A DNA stretch of 64,000 nt from Porphyromonas crevioricanis (lineage in GTDB: Bacteria > Bacteroidota > Bacteroidia > Bacteroidales > Porphyromonadaceae), in assembly GCF_900167225.1 (NCBI RefSeq), contig NZ_FUXH01000002.1, positions 62,001 to 126,000 on the forward strand, written 5' to 3'. This document shows positions 55,504 to 64,000 of the stretch, piece after piece. Every line of letters starts with the position of its first letter. The first letter of the stretch is position 1. The position numbers were made by a program, and so were the translations under genes. Under the pieces are notes generated by a model. It made no database searches and was not told where the DNA came from. It saw only the letters and a list, made by a program, of their open reading frames with translations.

Positions 55504-58500
55504 AACACATTAGTTGGCTTAGAATCGTAGCCTTAGTATGCCTATGCTTTTCCCTGACAGATTTGTCCGGTCAAACCTCCGATTTGTCAGAGGTAAGGCG
55601 GAGCATTGATCACATTTTTCCAGGGTAAACAAAGAGGATATTTCAACAGGGATTCTACGGGATTATGCGATAGAAGGTATCCCTTTGGAACAGTATGATG
55701 GCTGTCTGAGAGATAGTAATTATTCTGATTTTAGTGCTCAAATACTGATGCTTACCTCCTTGTTTTCGGGAGCTGTTGATGAGAGAGACACAGAAGTTGT
55801 AGCCCTTGACTCCTTTATGGAAAAATGTGAGAAAGCAAGAGCCTCTGATTTTTCTATTCTTCTGTACAAATACAATTACATTGCGGAAGATGCACTGCAA
55901 AGAGGGTTGGTAAGGGCTGAAAATGGACAGGCTGTCGTCCATGGAGATCCGGAAGATGTGTACAAAGAGGCTCATATCTTCTCTGTGGCACCCAAGACCA
56001 TTGTCTGGAAGACGAGAGAAGTTGAATTTCGGATGAATCCTGAATTGCTTTTCTCGGACGATTCGGATATTCGAGCAATCTATGTTGCTTTTGAGGATGG
56101 AGATTCTTTTTCGAGGATTTATCCCTTCCGGAAGATCAAGCATTGCTACAATGAAGATGGAGTCAAGAGAGTCCGTTTCAAAGTTGTGCTTGACAGCGGG
56201 AAGGAGCTGTTGAGTCAAACGAAAATATTGGTTGATAGTTCTTCGGATCTGTTCTTGAAGAGTGGTGCAAGAAGTGTCGACACAATTCCTATCCCTGCCA
56301 CTGATGAGCATAGTGGAGGGCAGTTGACAATCCTCTACACCGGTTCTCGTAAGATTCTCAGACGGCCACTAATAATTGCTGAGGGGTATGAATTGACAAA
56401 ATTGTCCCCAAATCTCGGTGTAAAACTGGATGATTTTTCTGGAATACTCACAGGTCAGGTTGCAACTCAAAATGAGCTTCTATCTCAATTTGATTTGGTC
56501 TATTTGGATTACAATGATGGGGCAGATGATATCTGGAGAAATGCGAACCTAATGAAGGATGCTATACGTTGGGTGAACAGGCACAAAGGCTCAACTCCCA
56601 ATGTCGTTATGGGGTACAGTATGGGAGGTTTGGTTGCTGCAATAGCTCTTCGGCAAATGGAGATTGCAGGGGAAGATCATCAGGCTTCTAAATACATTTC
56701 CATGGATTCTCCCCACCAAGGAGCAAATGTACCATATGGAGCTTTGTGTTTCATTGAAGATCTCTTAAACATGAAGCTGAGAAAAAACTTGGAGAGATTG
56801 TTGAAAAACAGTCGTAAAACAAAGAAGTCGGAAAAATTTACAAGCAATATGTCTCTGGATGTAATTAAAGAGATTCTTACAACCGGAGCTACCCCACAGT
56901 TGATTGCTCAAAATGTTGATCCTCAGGCACAACGCATACATGAAGAATTTATGCGTAAATACCATGAATTAGGACTCCCTCAGAAAACTGAGAATGTGGC
57001 ATTCTCGAATGGAGATATGTCTGGGAAAAAGTTGCTTTTCCCCGGAGATGACATGTTTGTGGTAAAAGCCTCATTAAGACCAGGATTCGGATATTTCGTT
57101 CAGACTATTTTACGGTTTATCATTTCTATAAGAGCTGATGACAGTCTGGTTAGTACTCTTTTGAATCTCATTCCGGGAGTTAGCTGGGTTAGTGCTAATT
57201 TGAACATCCGGGCAGTGGGAAAAAAGAAAACTTGGCCACGGTACCCTGTGTATTCATTCAAAATCGCATTTCATCGGTTGCATCTTTTTGTCTTTCCCAC
57301 TGTAAAGTATTTTCACAATACAACTCGCTATTCTCCAGAGTCGTGTTTGGCTCTGGATGGAGCTCCTGGTAGCTTTTTCCCTCTCTCCAAGGACAATTTA
57401 GAACAAGAAATATCAGATGGACAGGGTTGTCTATACCATTTCTTCCTGCTTAAGTATGGAATGAAATCTCATTTGAAGCAAGACAAGTTTTCCTTTATTC
57501 CTCGAAATAGCGCCTTATATTTAGATGATTGGGGAAGTGATTTGGAAGAAGAATTGAATACCAATGAGCTACTGTGGAAGAAAAGAACACCCTTTGATAG
57601 GATATATGGCTCTTCTACCTCTCGAAGTCATATGGAGCTGTCTTCTCATGGTGAGGCTTTGAAGTTGGAATTGGAAGGAAAAACCTCTTATACCCCTACA
57701 GTTAATGGCCCTTCAGCTGTTAAAGAATATGTTGGAGATCCTTATACCTATAGCATTTCTTCTCCTTTGCCTGATTTTAATTATCAGTTCTTTGTTTCTC
57801 CAGGTTTTGAAGAACTCTCTCGTACAGAGCATTCTATCACACTCAGGTATGTAGGGGCTCGTCCGAGTCCTACTTGTCTCAGGTATTTTCATGTCTATGT
57901 GGGAGCTCGAGCCTATATCAATACTCCGAATGGAAAGGAATATGTTGGAAAAACAGGTTTTAAAGGTTCTTATGTGGGAACTCCTGATCCAATGCATATC
58001 ACAGCAAAGCAACTGAAAATGAATTTTAAGCTTAGTGATAGCAATACGAAAGAATTCTTTTTGCCGGCTATTCTTCTTACTTGGAGAGGAGGGGGTGATG
58101 TATGGGATGCTGAATGGAGATGCGATGAAACAAATGAGAATTACAACACTCGGAATTACATCAGAGAATATGCAAAAAAACAGGAATTAGATTCAGATTC
58201 TCTTGATAACAGCATGGCTCTAATAGGTGCATACGAAGAGGACGCTGAATCTCATCTTTACAAGGCAAAGCCCGGTGCAGGAGTTTTTGCCACAAATGGT
58301 CTTGTTGATGAAGAACTGCCAATTGGTCCTTTCCCACCCAAGCCTTACCCTCCTTTGCCTCCTCCTATCCCTCCCTATACCCCAGAGGAAGGTCCTAAGG
58401 AAGAAGAGATGGGGACTTCATATACAGTTCCTGATTCATACTACGTTTTCGTTCCCTCTTTCATTTCAAGACTCAAAGGGAAGGCAACTCTTCAGGTTCG

Positions 58501-58840
58501 ACTCTCAAATGAATTAGGGACTGGGGACTGGTCTTCAAAGTTTGAATATCGTCAGTATGATGGAAACGAGGAAAATACTCAACAAGAATCGGATGTACTC
58601 TTGGTTCCCTCCGTTGTCGTAGATGGGAAAGGAACGATCATGTCTAACAATGATTCTCCTTTGGTAGAAGAAGGGGCTAAGTTGTACATGGAGATTTGGA
58701 CAGACCAGGGAGAAAAGGTTCGCTCTTGGTATGTCAAAACCGGAGAAACTGTAGACTTATCTTTCTTACCTTCCGGAAAATATTTTGCTCGATTTGTTTC
58801 CAGAGGAAGAGCTTTTATCCAACATTTTATGAAAGAATAA
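55500..58840 (+). pseudogene. Secreted esterase/lipase-like T9SS protein with frameshift near its N-terminus
   Basis: ATG 55500 gives a signal peptide (ALVCLCFSLTDLSGQ) and runs to a TAA at 55626. The body is in another frame: VNKEDISTGILRDYAIEGIP and on to 58840, open for over 1,050 codons. One extra T in the T5 run at 55615-55619 would join the two. The body contains an alpha/beta-hydrolase of the PGAP1-like kind with YLDYNDGADDI, nucleophile GYSMGG (Ser at 56618-56620) and MDSPHQGANVP. A long beta-rich region, a proline-rich linker (PPKPYPPLPPPIPPYTPEE) and a T9SS-like tail ending FIQHFMKE follow. It could be a true frameshift, a switchable tract or a sequencing error. Confidence 0.8.
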
Positions 58841-58860
58841 GTGAGCATTTTGTTTACAAC

Positions 58861-58906
58861 AAAGAGAGGGGGATATGCCAATTCAGGCACATCCCCCTCT
58901 CTTTGT
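58861..58906. terminator. Bidirectional terminator between esterase and CoA-transferase genes
   Basis: A perfect 14-bp stem, AAAGAGAGGGGGAT (58861-58874) with ATCCCCCTCTCTTT (58891-58904), serves the convergent genes. Confidence 0.85.
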
Positions 58907-58948
58907 TGACTAAATAGCTCCTTTCTCAGAGAGGAGCTGACGAATATA

Positions 58949-59593
58949 TTATTGCAATATGTAGTCTACGAATATGCCACTGGTATGCACTGCATGTGGC
59001 TCTATGTCGCCCTCGGGTACGAGTTTCTCAATTTCAGCCACTACGCAATCCGCAGCCATGGCCATGAGAGGCTGGAAATTCTGAGTCGTGCCTAAGTATA
59101 CCAAGTTCCCGAACTCGTCGCCTATACTTCCCTTGATGAAAGCAAAATCAGCACGTAAAGGCTTCTCCAGTAGGTATTCAACACCATCTACACTCACTTT
59201 TTGCTTACCTTCCTCGATCACAGTACCGATGCCTGTTTGAGTGAGCACCCCACCCAAACCTGCGCCTCCGGCACGTACACGCTCGGCCAAAGTTCCTTGC
59301 GGACTGAATTCGACTTCCAGCTCTCCAGCATTCATTTGTTCTCCGGTGAGTTTATTGGTCCCGATGTGGCTGGCGATTACTTTTTTTACCTGCTTAGAGG
59401 CCACCAAACGACCAAGCCCTTTGTCGGGGAAGGAAGTGTCATTGGCGATTATGGTAAGATCCTTTACGCCACTTTTAACCAACTCGTCAATGATGCGCTC
59501 GGGAGTCCCATTGGCAAGAAAACCGCCGACCATGATAGTCATACCGTCTCTAAACTTTGCCGCCAAGTCTGCGGCGCTGATAGCTTTCTTCAT
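58949..59593 (-). CDS. atoD: 3-oxoacid (acetoacetyl/butyryl) CoA-transferase subunit A
   Basis: This 214-residue subunit A of a type I CoA-transferase has KKAISAADLAAKFRDG, MVGGFLANGTPERII, the GSIGDEFGNLVYLG stretch and a final VHTSGIFVDYILQ. The reaction moves CoA between short-chain acids, as in butyrate production by Porphyromonas. The catalytic glutamate lies on subunit B, which normally follows directly; here the gene is followed by a terminator and a convergent gene, so subunit B must be elsewhere. It has its own -7 element and leader hairpin. Confidence 0.9.
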   Translation of the reverse strand: MKKAISAADLAAKFRDGMTIMVGGFLANGTPERIIDELVKSGVKDLTIIANDTSFPDKGLGRLVASKQVKKVIASHIGTNKLTGEQMNAGELEVEFSPQGTLAERVRAGGAGLGGVLTQTGIGTVIEEGKQKVSVDGVEYLLEKPLRADFAFIKGSIGDEFGNLVYLGTTQNFQPLMAMAADCVVAEIEKLVPEGDIEPHAVHTSGIFVDYILQ

Positions 59594-59633
59594 AGGTCTT
59601 GTTTATTTGTTTTTTGAAGTTACACTGCACACC

Positions 59634-59678
59634 CACACCGGCTCGAAGGGTATTCGGGCCGGTTGTGGCACAAAGTTA
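59634..59678 (-). promoter_or_regulatory. -7 element and leader hairpin of the CoA-transferase gene
   Basis: On the minus strand TAACTTTG (59678-59671) is followed by an inverted repeat CACAACCGGC/GCCGGTGTG with a 15-base loop before the ATG. The -33 region would lie inside the end of gpmA. Confidence 0.45.
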
Positions 59679-59694
59679 TACCAAATAAACGGTC

Positions 59695-60441
59695 TCAAAC
59701 ACCTTTGGCTTGATTGGCTACGGCTTCCATCAAGGCTTTTATTTTATCGGGATCTCCGAGAAAGTAATCCCGGCAGAGATTGAGATCATCGTCAAACTCA
59801 AAAACGTAAGGGATAGCCGTGGGCAGATTAAGAGAGATAATGTCTTGATCCGAGATGCCTTTCAGCTCCTTGATGATAGCTCTGAGGCTGTTGCCATGTG
59901 CTGTAACCAAGATGTCCTTGGAGCGAGCCAGAGAGGGTAAAATGGTATTGGTCCAGTAGGGTAGTATACGTTCTATGGTATCTTTGAGTGATTCGGTAAG
60001 GGGGAGTAAAGCTTTGTCTACTGTTGCATAGCGTTTGTCTTGCAGAGGAGAGCGTTCATCGTCCGCTTCCAATGCTTGAGGAGGAACATCGAAGCTCCGT
60101 CTCCAAACTAAAACCTGCTCATCTCCATACTTGGCTGCTGTCTCAGCTTTGTTGAGCCCTTGCAACATCCCGTAATGTTTCTCGTTAAGCCGCCAATCTT
60201 TCTCCACCGGTATCCAATCCAAATCCATGACATCCAATACATTATTGAGCGTTTTGACAGCTCTTTTAAGGTAAGATGTAAAGGCCTTGTCGAAGAAGAA
60301 ACCATTTGCCTTGAGTTGGCGACCGGCCTCTAAGGCTTCTTCCACACCTTTTTCGGTAAGATCTACATCCGTCCAACCGGTGAACCGGTTTTGTCTGTTC
60401 CATTCACTTTCTCCGTGGCGGAGCAACACGAGTCTTTTCAT
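59695..60441 (-). CDS. gpmA: 2,3-bisphosphoglycerate-dependent phosphoglycerate mutase
   Basis: This is a 248-residue glycolytic enzyme interconverting 3- and 2-phosphoglycerate. The phospho-histidine motif [30 protein letters not shown]-type region [25 protein letters not shown] and the second histidine [10 protein letters not shown] are all present, and the C-terminus retains the tail of dPGM enzymes. Start at ATG 60441 gives the normal [10 protein letters not shown] beginning; a frame from 60495 adds an unrelated extension. A TACCTTCG near-consensus -7 element lies upstream at 60492-60485. Confidence 0.95.
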   Translation of the reverse strand: MKRLVLLRHGESEWNRQNRFTGWTDVDLTEKGVEEALEAGRQLKANGFFFDKAFTSYLKRAVKTLNNVLDVMDLDWIPVEKDWRLNEKHYGMLQGLNKAETAAKYGDEQVLVWRRSFDVPPQALEADDERSPLQDKRYATVDKALLPLTESLKDTIERILPYWTNTILPSLARSKDILVTAHGNSLRAIIKELKGISDQDIISLNLPTAIPYVFEFDDDLNLCRDYFLGDPDKIKALMEAVANQAKGV

Positions 60442-60835
60442 TTCCTGAATTTGCTTGTTTTTGTTTGTACTATTCTCTGCATTGCGAAGGTACAAAATGA
60501 GACGCAGTGTTGCCTATTGTCACAGTATGGAGTTGCTGTTCTTTTGCAGGTGTCTCCGAGGGTTATTGCCGGGCAAAACAGGATCAGGTGTTTTGTTTTG
60601 TGAAGAGAGGGTGACAAAATGTCGGTGGCAAGGCTTACAGAATGGCAGTTTTTTTGCTTTTGAGCTTGAACTCCTTTCTTCGCTTATCTGTGTGGTTTAA
60701 ATGTCGAAAAATGAGGGCGATAATTAGCTTCCAAAGGGCTATTCAGGCTTTCAAAAACCTTTGCCATAGACTTATTTTTTTTATCTTTGCGACCATTATA
60801 GCAATGCGACTTAAATACTACCAAACAACATATTT
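60442..60835. other. Divergent intergenic region between gpmA and the V-ATPase operon
   Basis: No coding region is supported; it carries promoters for both directions (near 60485-60492 on the minus strand and 60760-60789 on the plus strand). Confidence 0.5.
60760..60789 (+). promoter_or_regulatory. Promoter of the V-type ATPase operon
   Basis: TTTG (60760-60763) and TATCTTTG (60782-60789) are separated by 18 bases; predicted start near 60796, 40 bases before the first gene. Confidence 0.6.
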
Positions 60836-61429
60836 ATGATGGACTCCAAAATCCAGGAACTGACCGATAAGATTTATCGTGAAGGTGTAGAAAAAGGCAA
60901 TAGTGAAGCCGCAAAAATTGTTTCTGAGGCAGAAGCCAAGCGCGCTGAACTGATAAAGCAAGCTAAAGCAGAGGCAGAGCAGATCGTGAGCGATGCCAAG
61001 AAAAAAGCTGCCGACTTGGAAAAAAATACCCAATCTGAGCTTAAACTGTACGCAGATCAGATGCGCGAATCGCTCAAGAGCGCAATCGCTGACCAGTTGA
61101 CAGGTAAGATTGTAAGCTCCAATGTAAAGGCGGCTACTGCCGATCCGGATTTTGTACGTCAATTGATCCTCACACTGGCAAAAAACTGGCAGGCAGGAGA
61201 GCAGATTGTAATCGGCACCGCTGATGCCGAAGGACTGATCAACTACTTTGCAGCCAACGCCAAAGACTTGTTGGATAAGCAAGTGAAAATAGAAGAAGTA
61301 GCAGGTAAACCAGCTGACTTTACCATTTCTCCGGCTAACGGAGCCTACAAGGTGATGTTTGGCGAGGAACAATTCATCAATCTCTTCAAGAGCTTCCTCC
61401 GTCCGAAGCTGGTGGAAATGCTATTCTAA
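60836..61429 (+). CDS. V-type ATPase/synthase subunit E
   Basis: This is a 197-residue peripheral stalk subunit. A long alanine/lysine/glutamate-rich coiled coil (about residues 10-75, KIVSEAEAKRAELIKQAKAE) precedes a mixed alpha/beta C-domain (DPDFVRQLILTLAKNW, MFGEEQFINLFKSFLRPKLV). It links the catalytic head to the membrane part. First gene of the operon; ATG 60836 or 60839 may be used. Confidence 0.85.
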   Translation: MMDSKIQELTDKIYREGVEKGNSEAAKIVSEAEAKRAELIKQAKAEAEQIVSDAKKKAADLEKNTQSELKLYADQMRESLKSAIADQLTGKIVSSNVKAATADPDFVRQLILTLAKNWQAGEQIVIGTADAEGLINYFAANAKDLLDKQVKIEEVAGKPADFTISPANGAYKVMFGEEQFINLFKSFLRPKLVEMLF

Positions 61430-61452
61430 ATCGGCAAGGTTCCACATAAGCT

Positions 61453-62352
61453 ATGGCTAAGTATTATGCTACTGCGGCCGGCCTGCCTAATATCGCTGTG
61501 GAGGATCGCAAGATCCCCTTTAGTACCAGCGAATATATAGCCGAGCTGCGCAGTGTGCTCACTCGAAAAGATGAGCAATTGCTTGATTTACTCCTGTGGG
61601 AGCGGGAGAATCGCTATCTGCTCCATTATTTGCAAGCAGGAGAGTCCGAGGCAGAGACCGAATCCGGCCCATCGCTGTTTACGTACGAAGAGATAGGGCG
61701 CATTATCGAAGCACATCAGAGCGATGAATGGGGAGTTCGTATTCCTCGATTCAAGCATCTGCCCCCATACTACTACACATTTATAGAGGAGCACCTGCAA
61801 CAGCAGGAGGGCGAGAAAGAAATCTCTACTACGACCGGTATTGCAGGTGAAGACCGTTTGGCTGCCTTGTATTTTGCCCATGCTTTGGGCTGTGGAAACG
61901 ATTTTCTGGAAAAATGGTTTGAGTTGAATCTCAATATGCGCAACATTCTGGCTGCTCATACAGCTAGGCGTTTGGGTTGGAATCCTGCTAAGTATGTGGT
62001 GGGAGACAATGCCGTGACAGAGAAGCTCCGCACAGAGAAGGCCAGAGATTTTGGCCTGACTGACGAGCTGGAGTATTTGCCAGAGATCATGCGTATAGCT
62101 GAGGAGGGAGATATTACCAAGCGTGAGAGAATGATAGATCTTTTCAAATGGAATTGGCTTGAGGAACAGTGTTTCCGTAATGTGTTCGATATAGAACGCC
62201 TCCTTTGCTACTATTTGCAGCTATCTATCATAGAGCGATGGGTAAGTCTGGATGAGACCACCGGCGAAGAGACTTTCCGCCGGATTGTCAGCTCTCTGAA
62301 AACTCAGAGTTCGGAATCGCTCGAGGAATTCAAACGAAATCAAAAGAAATAA
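61453..62352 (+). CDS. DUF2764 family protein of the V-type ATPase operon
   Basis: This 299-residue protein begins AKYYATAAGLPNIAVED and contains WERENRYLLHYL, RNILAAHTARRLGWNP and FNWLEE-like FKWNWLEEQCFRNVFDIERL. This family occurs between subunits E and A in V-ATPase operons of Bacteroidetes, spirochetes and chlamydiae and is thought to stand in for the subunit C/d-type component. Direct evidence for its role is lacking. Spacing to both neighbours is short. Confidence 0.85.
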   Translation: MAKYYATAAGLPNIAVEDRKIPFSTSEYIAELRSVLTRKDEQLLDLLLWERENRYLLHYLQAGESEAETESGPSLFTYEEIGRIIEAHQSDEWGVRIPRFKHLPPYYYTFIEEHLQQQEGEKEISTTTGIAGEDRLAALYFAHALGCGNDFLEKWFELNLNMRNILAAHTARRLGWNPAKYVVGDNAVTEKLRTEKARDFGLTDELEYLPEIMRIAEEGDITKRERMIDLFKWNWLEEQCFRNVFDIERLLCYYLQLSIIERWVSLDETTGEETFRRIVSSLKTQSSESLEEFKRNQKK

Positions 62353-62358
62353 ATCATA

Positions 62359-64000
62359 ATGGCTACTAAAGGAGTTGTTAAAGGCATCGTGTCCAACCTT
62401 GTGACCGTAGAGGTGGACGGCCCGGTGTCTCAGAATGAAATTTGCTTTATCACCGTGAGTGGTACTCCTCTGATGAGTGAGGTCATCAAAGTGATTGGCA
62501 AGAATGCTTATGTACAGGTATTCGAAAGCACTCGTGGCATGAGAGTTGGTGACTCGGCCGAATTCCTCGGATCGATGCTTGAGGTAACCCTCGGACCCGG
62601 TATGCTCTCCAAGAATTACGATGGTCTGCAAAACGACTTGGACAAGATGGATGGAGTCTTCCTCAAACGTGGCTCTTACACCTATGCTTTGGATGAAGGC
62701 CGGAAATGGGAGTTCAAGCCCTTGGCCAAAGAAGGCGAGACCGTGACAGCCGGTCATTGGTTGGGTGAAGTAGACGAAAACCATCAGGCCCACAAGATTA
62801 TGGTGCCTTTTGTAATGACTGGGAACTATACCCTTCTTTCTCTTGCAAAGGCCGGTAGCTATACTGTAGATGATACCATTGCCGTACTGAAAGATAAGGA
62901 AGGCAATGAGCACAAGGTGACCATGGTGCAGCGTTGGCCGGTAAAGAAAGCTATTACCTGTTACCGCGAAAAACCTAGGCCTTTCAAGCTTCTTGAGACC
63001 GGAGTCCGGATCATCGATACCCTTAACCCGATTGTAGAGGGCGGTACGGGTTTTATCCCTGGCCCATTCGGTACCGGCAAGACAGTGCTCCAGCATGCAA
63101 TCTCCAAGCAGGCAGAGGCTGATATCGTGATTATTGCAGCTTGTGGTGAGCGTGCCAATGAGGTGGTGGAGATCTTTAAGGAATTCCCTGAACTTATCGA
63201 CTCACATACCGGACGTAAGTTGATGGAGCGCACAATCATTATCGCCAATACTTCTAACATGCCTGTGGCTTCGCGTGAGGCTTCCGTATATACAGCCATG
63301 ACTATCGCCGAATATTATCGCTCTATGGGGCTTAAGGTTCTGCTCATGGCTGACTCTACTTCTCGTTGGGCACAGGCTTTGCGTGAGATGTCCAACCGCT
63401 TGGAAGAACTTCCCGGCCCGGATGCCTTCCCGATGGACCTTTCGGCTATCGTGGCAAACTTCTATGCTCGTGCGGGTTTTGTGTACCTTAATAACGGCTC
63501 TTCCGGTTCGGTTACTTTCATTGGTACCGTATCTCCGGCTGGAGGTAACCTCAAGGAGCCAGTGACAGAGAATACCAAGAAAGTGGCTCGTTGCTTCTAT
63601 GCTTTGGAGCAGGAGCGTGCAGACCGCAAGCGTTATCCGGCTGTAAACCCGATAGACTCTTATTCCAAATACATCGAATATCCAGAATTCGAGGAGTATA
63701 TCTCCGGTCATATCTCCCATACTTGGACGGAGATGGTACTTAATACCAAGACTCGTCTGCAGAGAGGGAAAGAGATTGCCGAGCAGATCAATATCCTTGG
63801 GGACGATGGTGTGCCGGTGGATTACCACGTAACCTTCTGGAAAGCCGAACTCATCGACTTCGTGATTTTGCAGCAGGATGCTTTCGACGATATCGACTGC
63901 AATACTCCGCTTGAACGTCAGCAGTTTATGCTCACAGAGGTAGTGAAGCTGTGTGAAGCTGAGTACGACTTTGAGGATTTCTCGCAGGTGAGTGAATACT
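62359..64000 (+). CDS. V-type ATPase/synthase catalytic subunit A (3' end outside window)
   Basis: The frame from ATG 62359 is open to the window edge (547 residues). It contains a beta-barrel N-domain (GIVSNLVTVEVDGPVSQNE), the bulge region specific to V-type A subunits, Walker A GPFGTGKT (residues 235-242), CGERANEV, Walker B LLMADSTSRWAQALRE and TVSPAGGN. It hydrolyses or makes ATP, coupled to Na+ or H+ movement. It follows the DUF2764 gene at 6 bases. Only the last few dozen residues are missing. Confidence 0.96.
   Translation, partial: MATKGVVKGIVSNLVTVEVDGPVSQNEICFITVSGTPLMSEVIKVIGKNAYVQVFESTRGMRVGDSAEFLGSMLEVTLGPGMLSKNYDGLQNDLDKMDGVFLKRGSYTYALDEGRKWEFKPLAKEGETVTAGHWLGEVDENHQAHKIMVPFVMTGNYTLLSLAKAGSYTVDDTIAVLKDKEGNEHKVTMVQRWPVKKAITCYREKPRPFKLLETGVRIIDTLNPIVEGGTGFIPGPFGTGKTVLQHAISKQAEADIVIIAACGERANEVVEIFKEFPELIDSHTGRKLMERTIIIANTSNMPVASREASVYTAMTIAEYYRSMGLKVLLMADSTSRWAQALREMSNRLEELPGPDAFPMDLSAIVANFYARAGFVYLNNGSSGSVTFIGTVSPAGGNLKEPVTENTKKVARCFYALEQERADRKRYPAVNPIDSYSKYIEYPEFEEYISGHISHTWTEMVLNTKTRLQRGKEIAEQINILGDDGVPVDYHVTFWKAELIDFVILQQDAFDDIDCNTPLERQQFMLTEVVKLCEAEYDFEDFSQVSEY

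Overview
The window looks like chromosome of a Porphyromonas-type oral or mucosal Bacteroidales. The evidence is: type V fimbrial genes of the Mfa1/Mfa2 kind, several proteins with type IX secretion (T9SS) sorting tails, Omp28- and HU-type proteins, a Bacteroidetes-style V-type ATPase operon with its DUF2764 gene, and many promoters of the Bacteroidales form TTTG-N(17-21)-TAnnTTTG. Most genes lack strong Shine-Dalgarno sequences. Species was not determined.

Layout. 1-11.5 kb is core metabolism: the end of an EF-G-like GTPase, a SPOR lipoprotein with murB, a metallo-beta-lactamase-fold/LipB fusion, queG, a divergent folate block (pabC-pabB versus pabA), a lone PAS protein, an outer-membrane barrel, a DUF454 membrane protein, an HU-like protein and an amidase with a small membrane protein. 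tRNA-Gln lies at 11.8 kb. 12.3-25.1 kb is a surface/fimbrial region: a collagen-like lipoprotein, a 1,561-residue T9SS protein, an Mfa1-like major fimbrilin, an Mfa2-like anchor and a further fimbrial lipoprotein. 25.5-28.4 kb holds rplM-rpsI, rpsB and tsf. 28.5-31.7 kb is an accessory patch ending at tRNA-Ser: a MITE, a transposase remnant, a DUF2007-type protein and a hydrolase broken by one stop codon. 32.5-34.8 kb is an intact leucine-rich-repeat (LRR) T9SS protein, followed by an array of 22-bp tandem repeats. 35.4-42.4 kb carries dapA, a small membrane protein and a late cobalamin operon (cobyrinate amidation, adenosylation, cobyric acid, aminopropanol arm). 42.5-51.2 kb has an acyl-CoA ligase, a thioredoxin/DUF6029/Omp28/T9SS envelope operon, corA and a MATE exporter. 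51.4-58.8 kb is a surface-protein cluster in decay: one intact T9SS protein, then an LRR gene split by a MITE, a lipoprotein cut by an in-frame stop and a secreted esterase cut by a frameshift. 58.9-64 kb has a CoA-transferase subunit A, phosphoglycerate mutase and the start of the V-ATPase operon (E, DUF2764, A).

The strongest unexplained signals are: a two-copy MITE family (about 380 bp, 18-bp terminal repeats, 9-bp target duplications, internal repeats of the terminal motif); a conserved intergenic element downstream of both LRR genes that carries either 22-bp bricks or a nested inverted repeat; the fimbrial locus with its collagen-like and very large secreted partners; and the MBL-LipB fusion. 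Everything here was read by eye. No database search or folding calculation was run.
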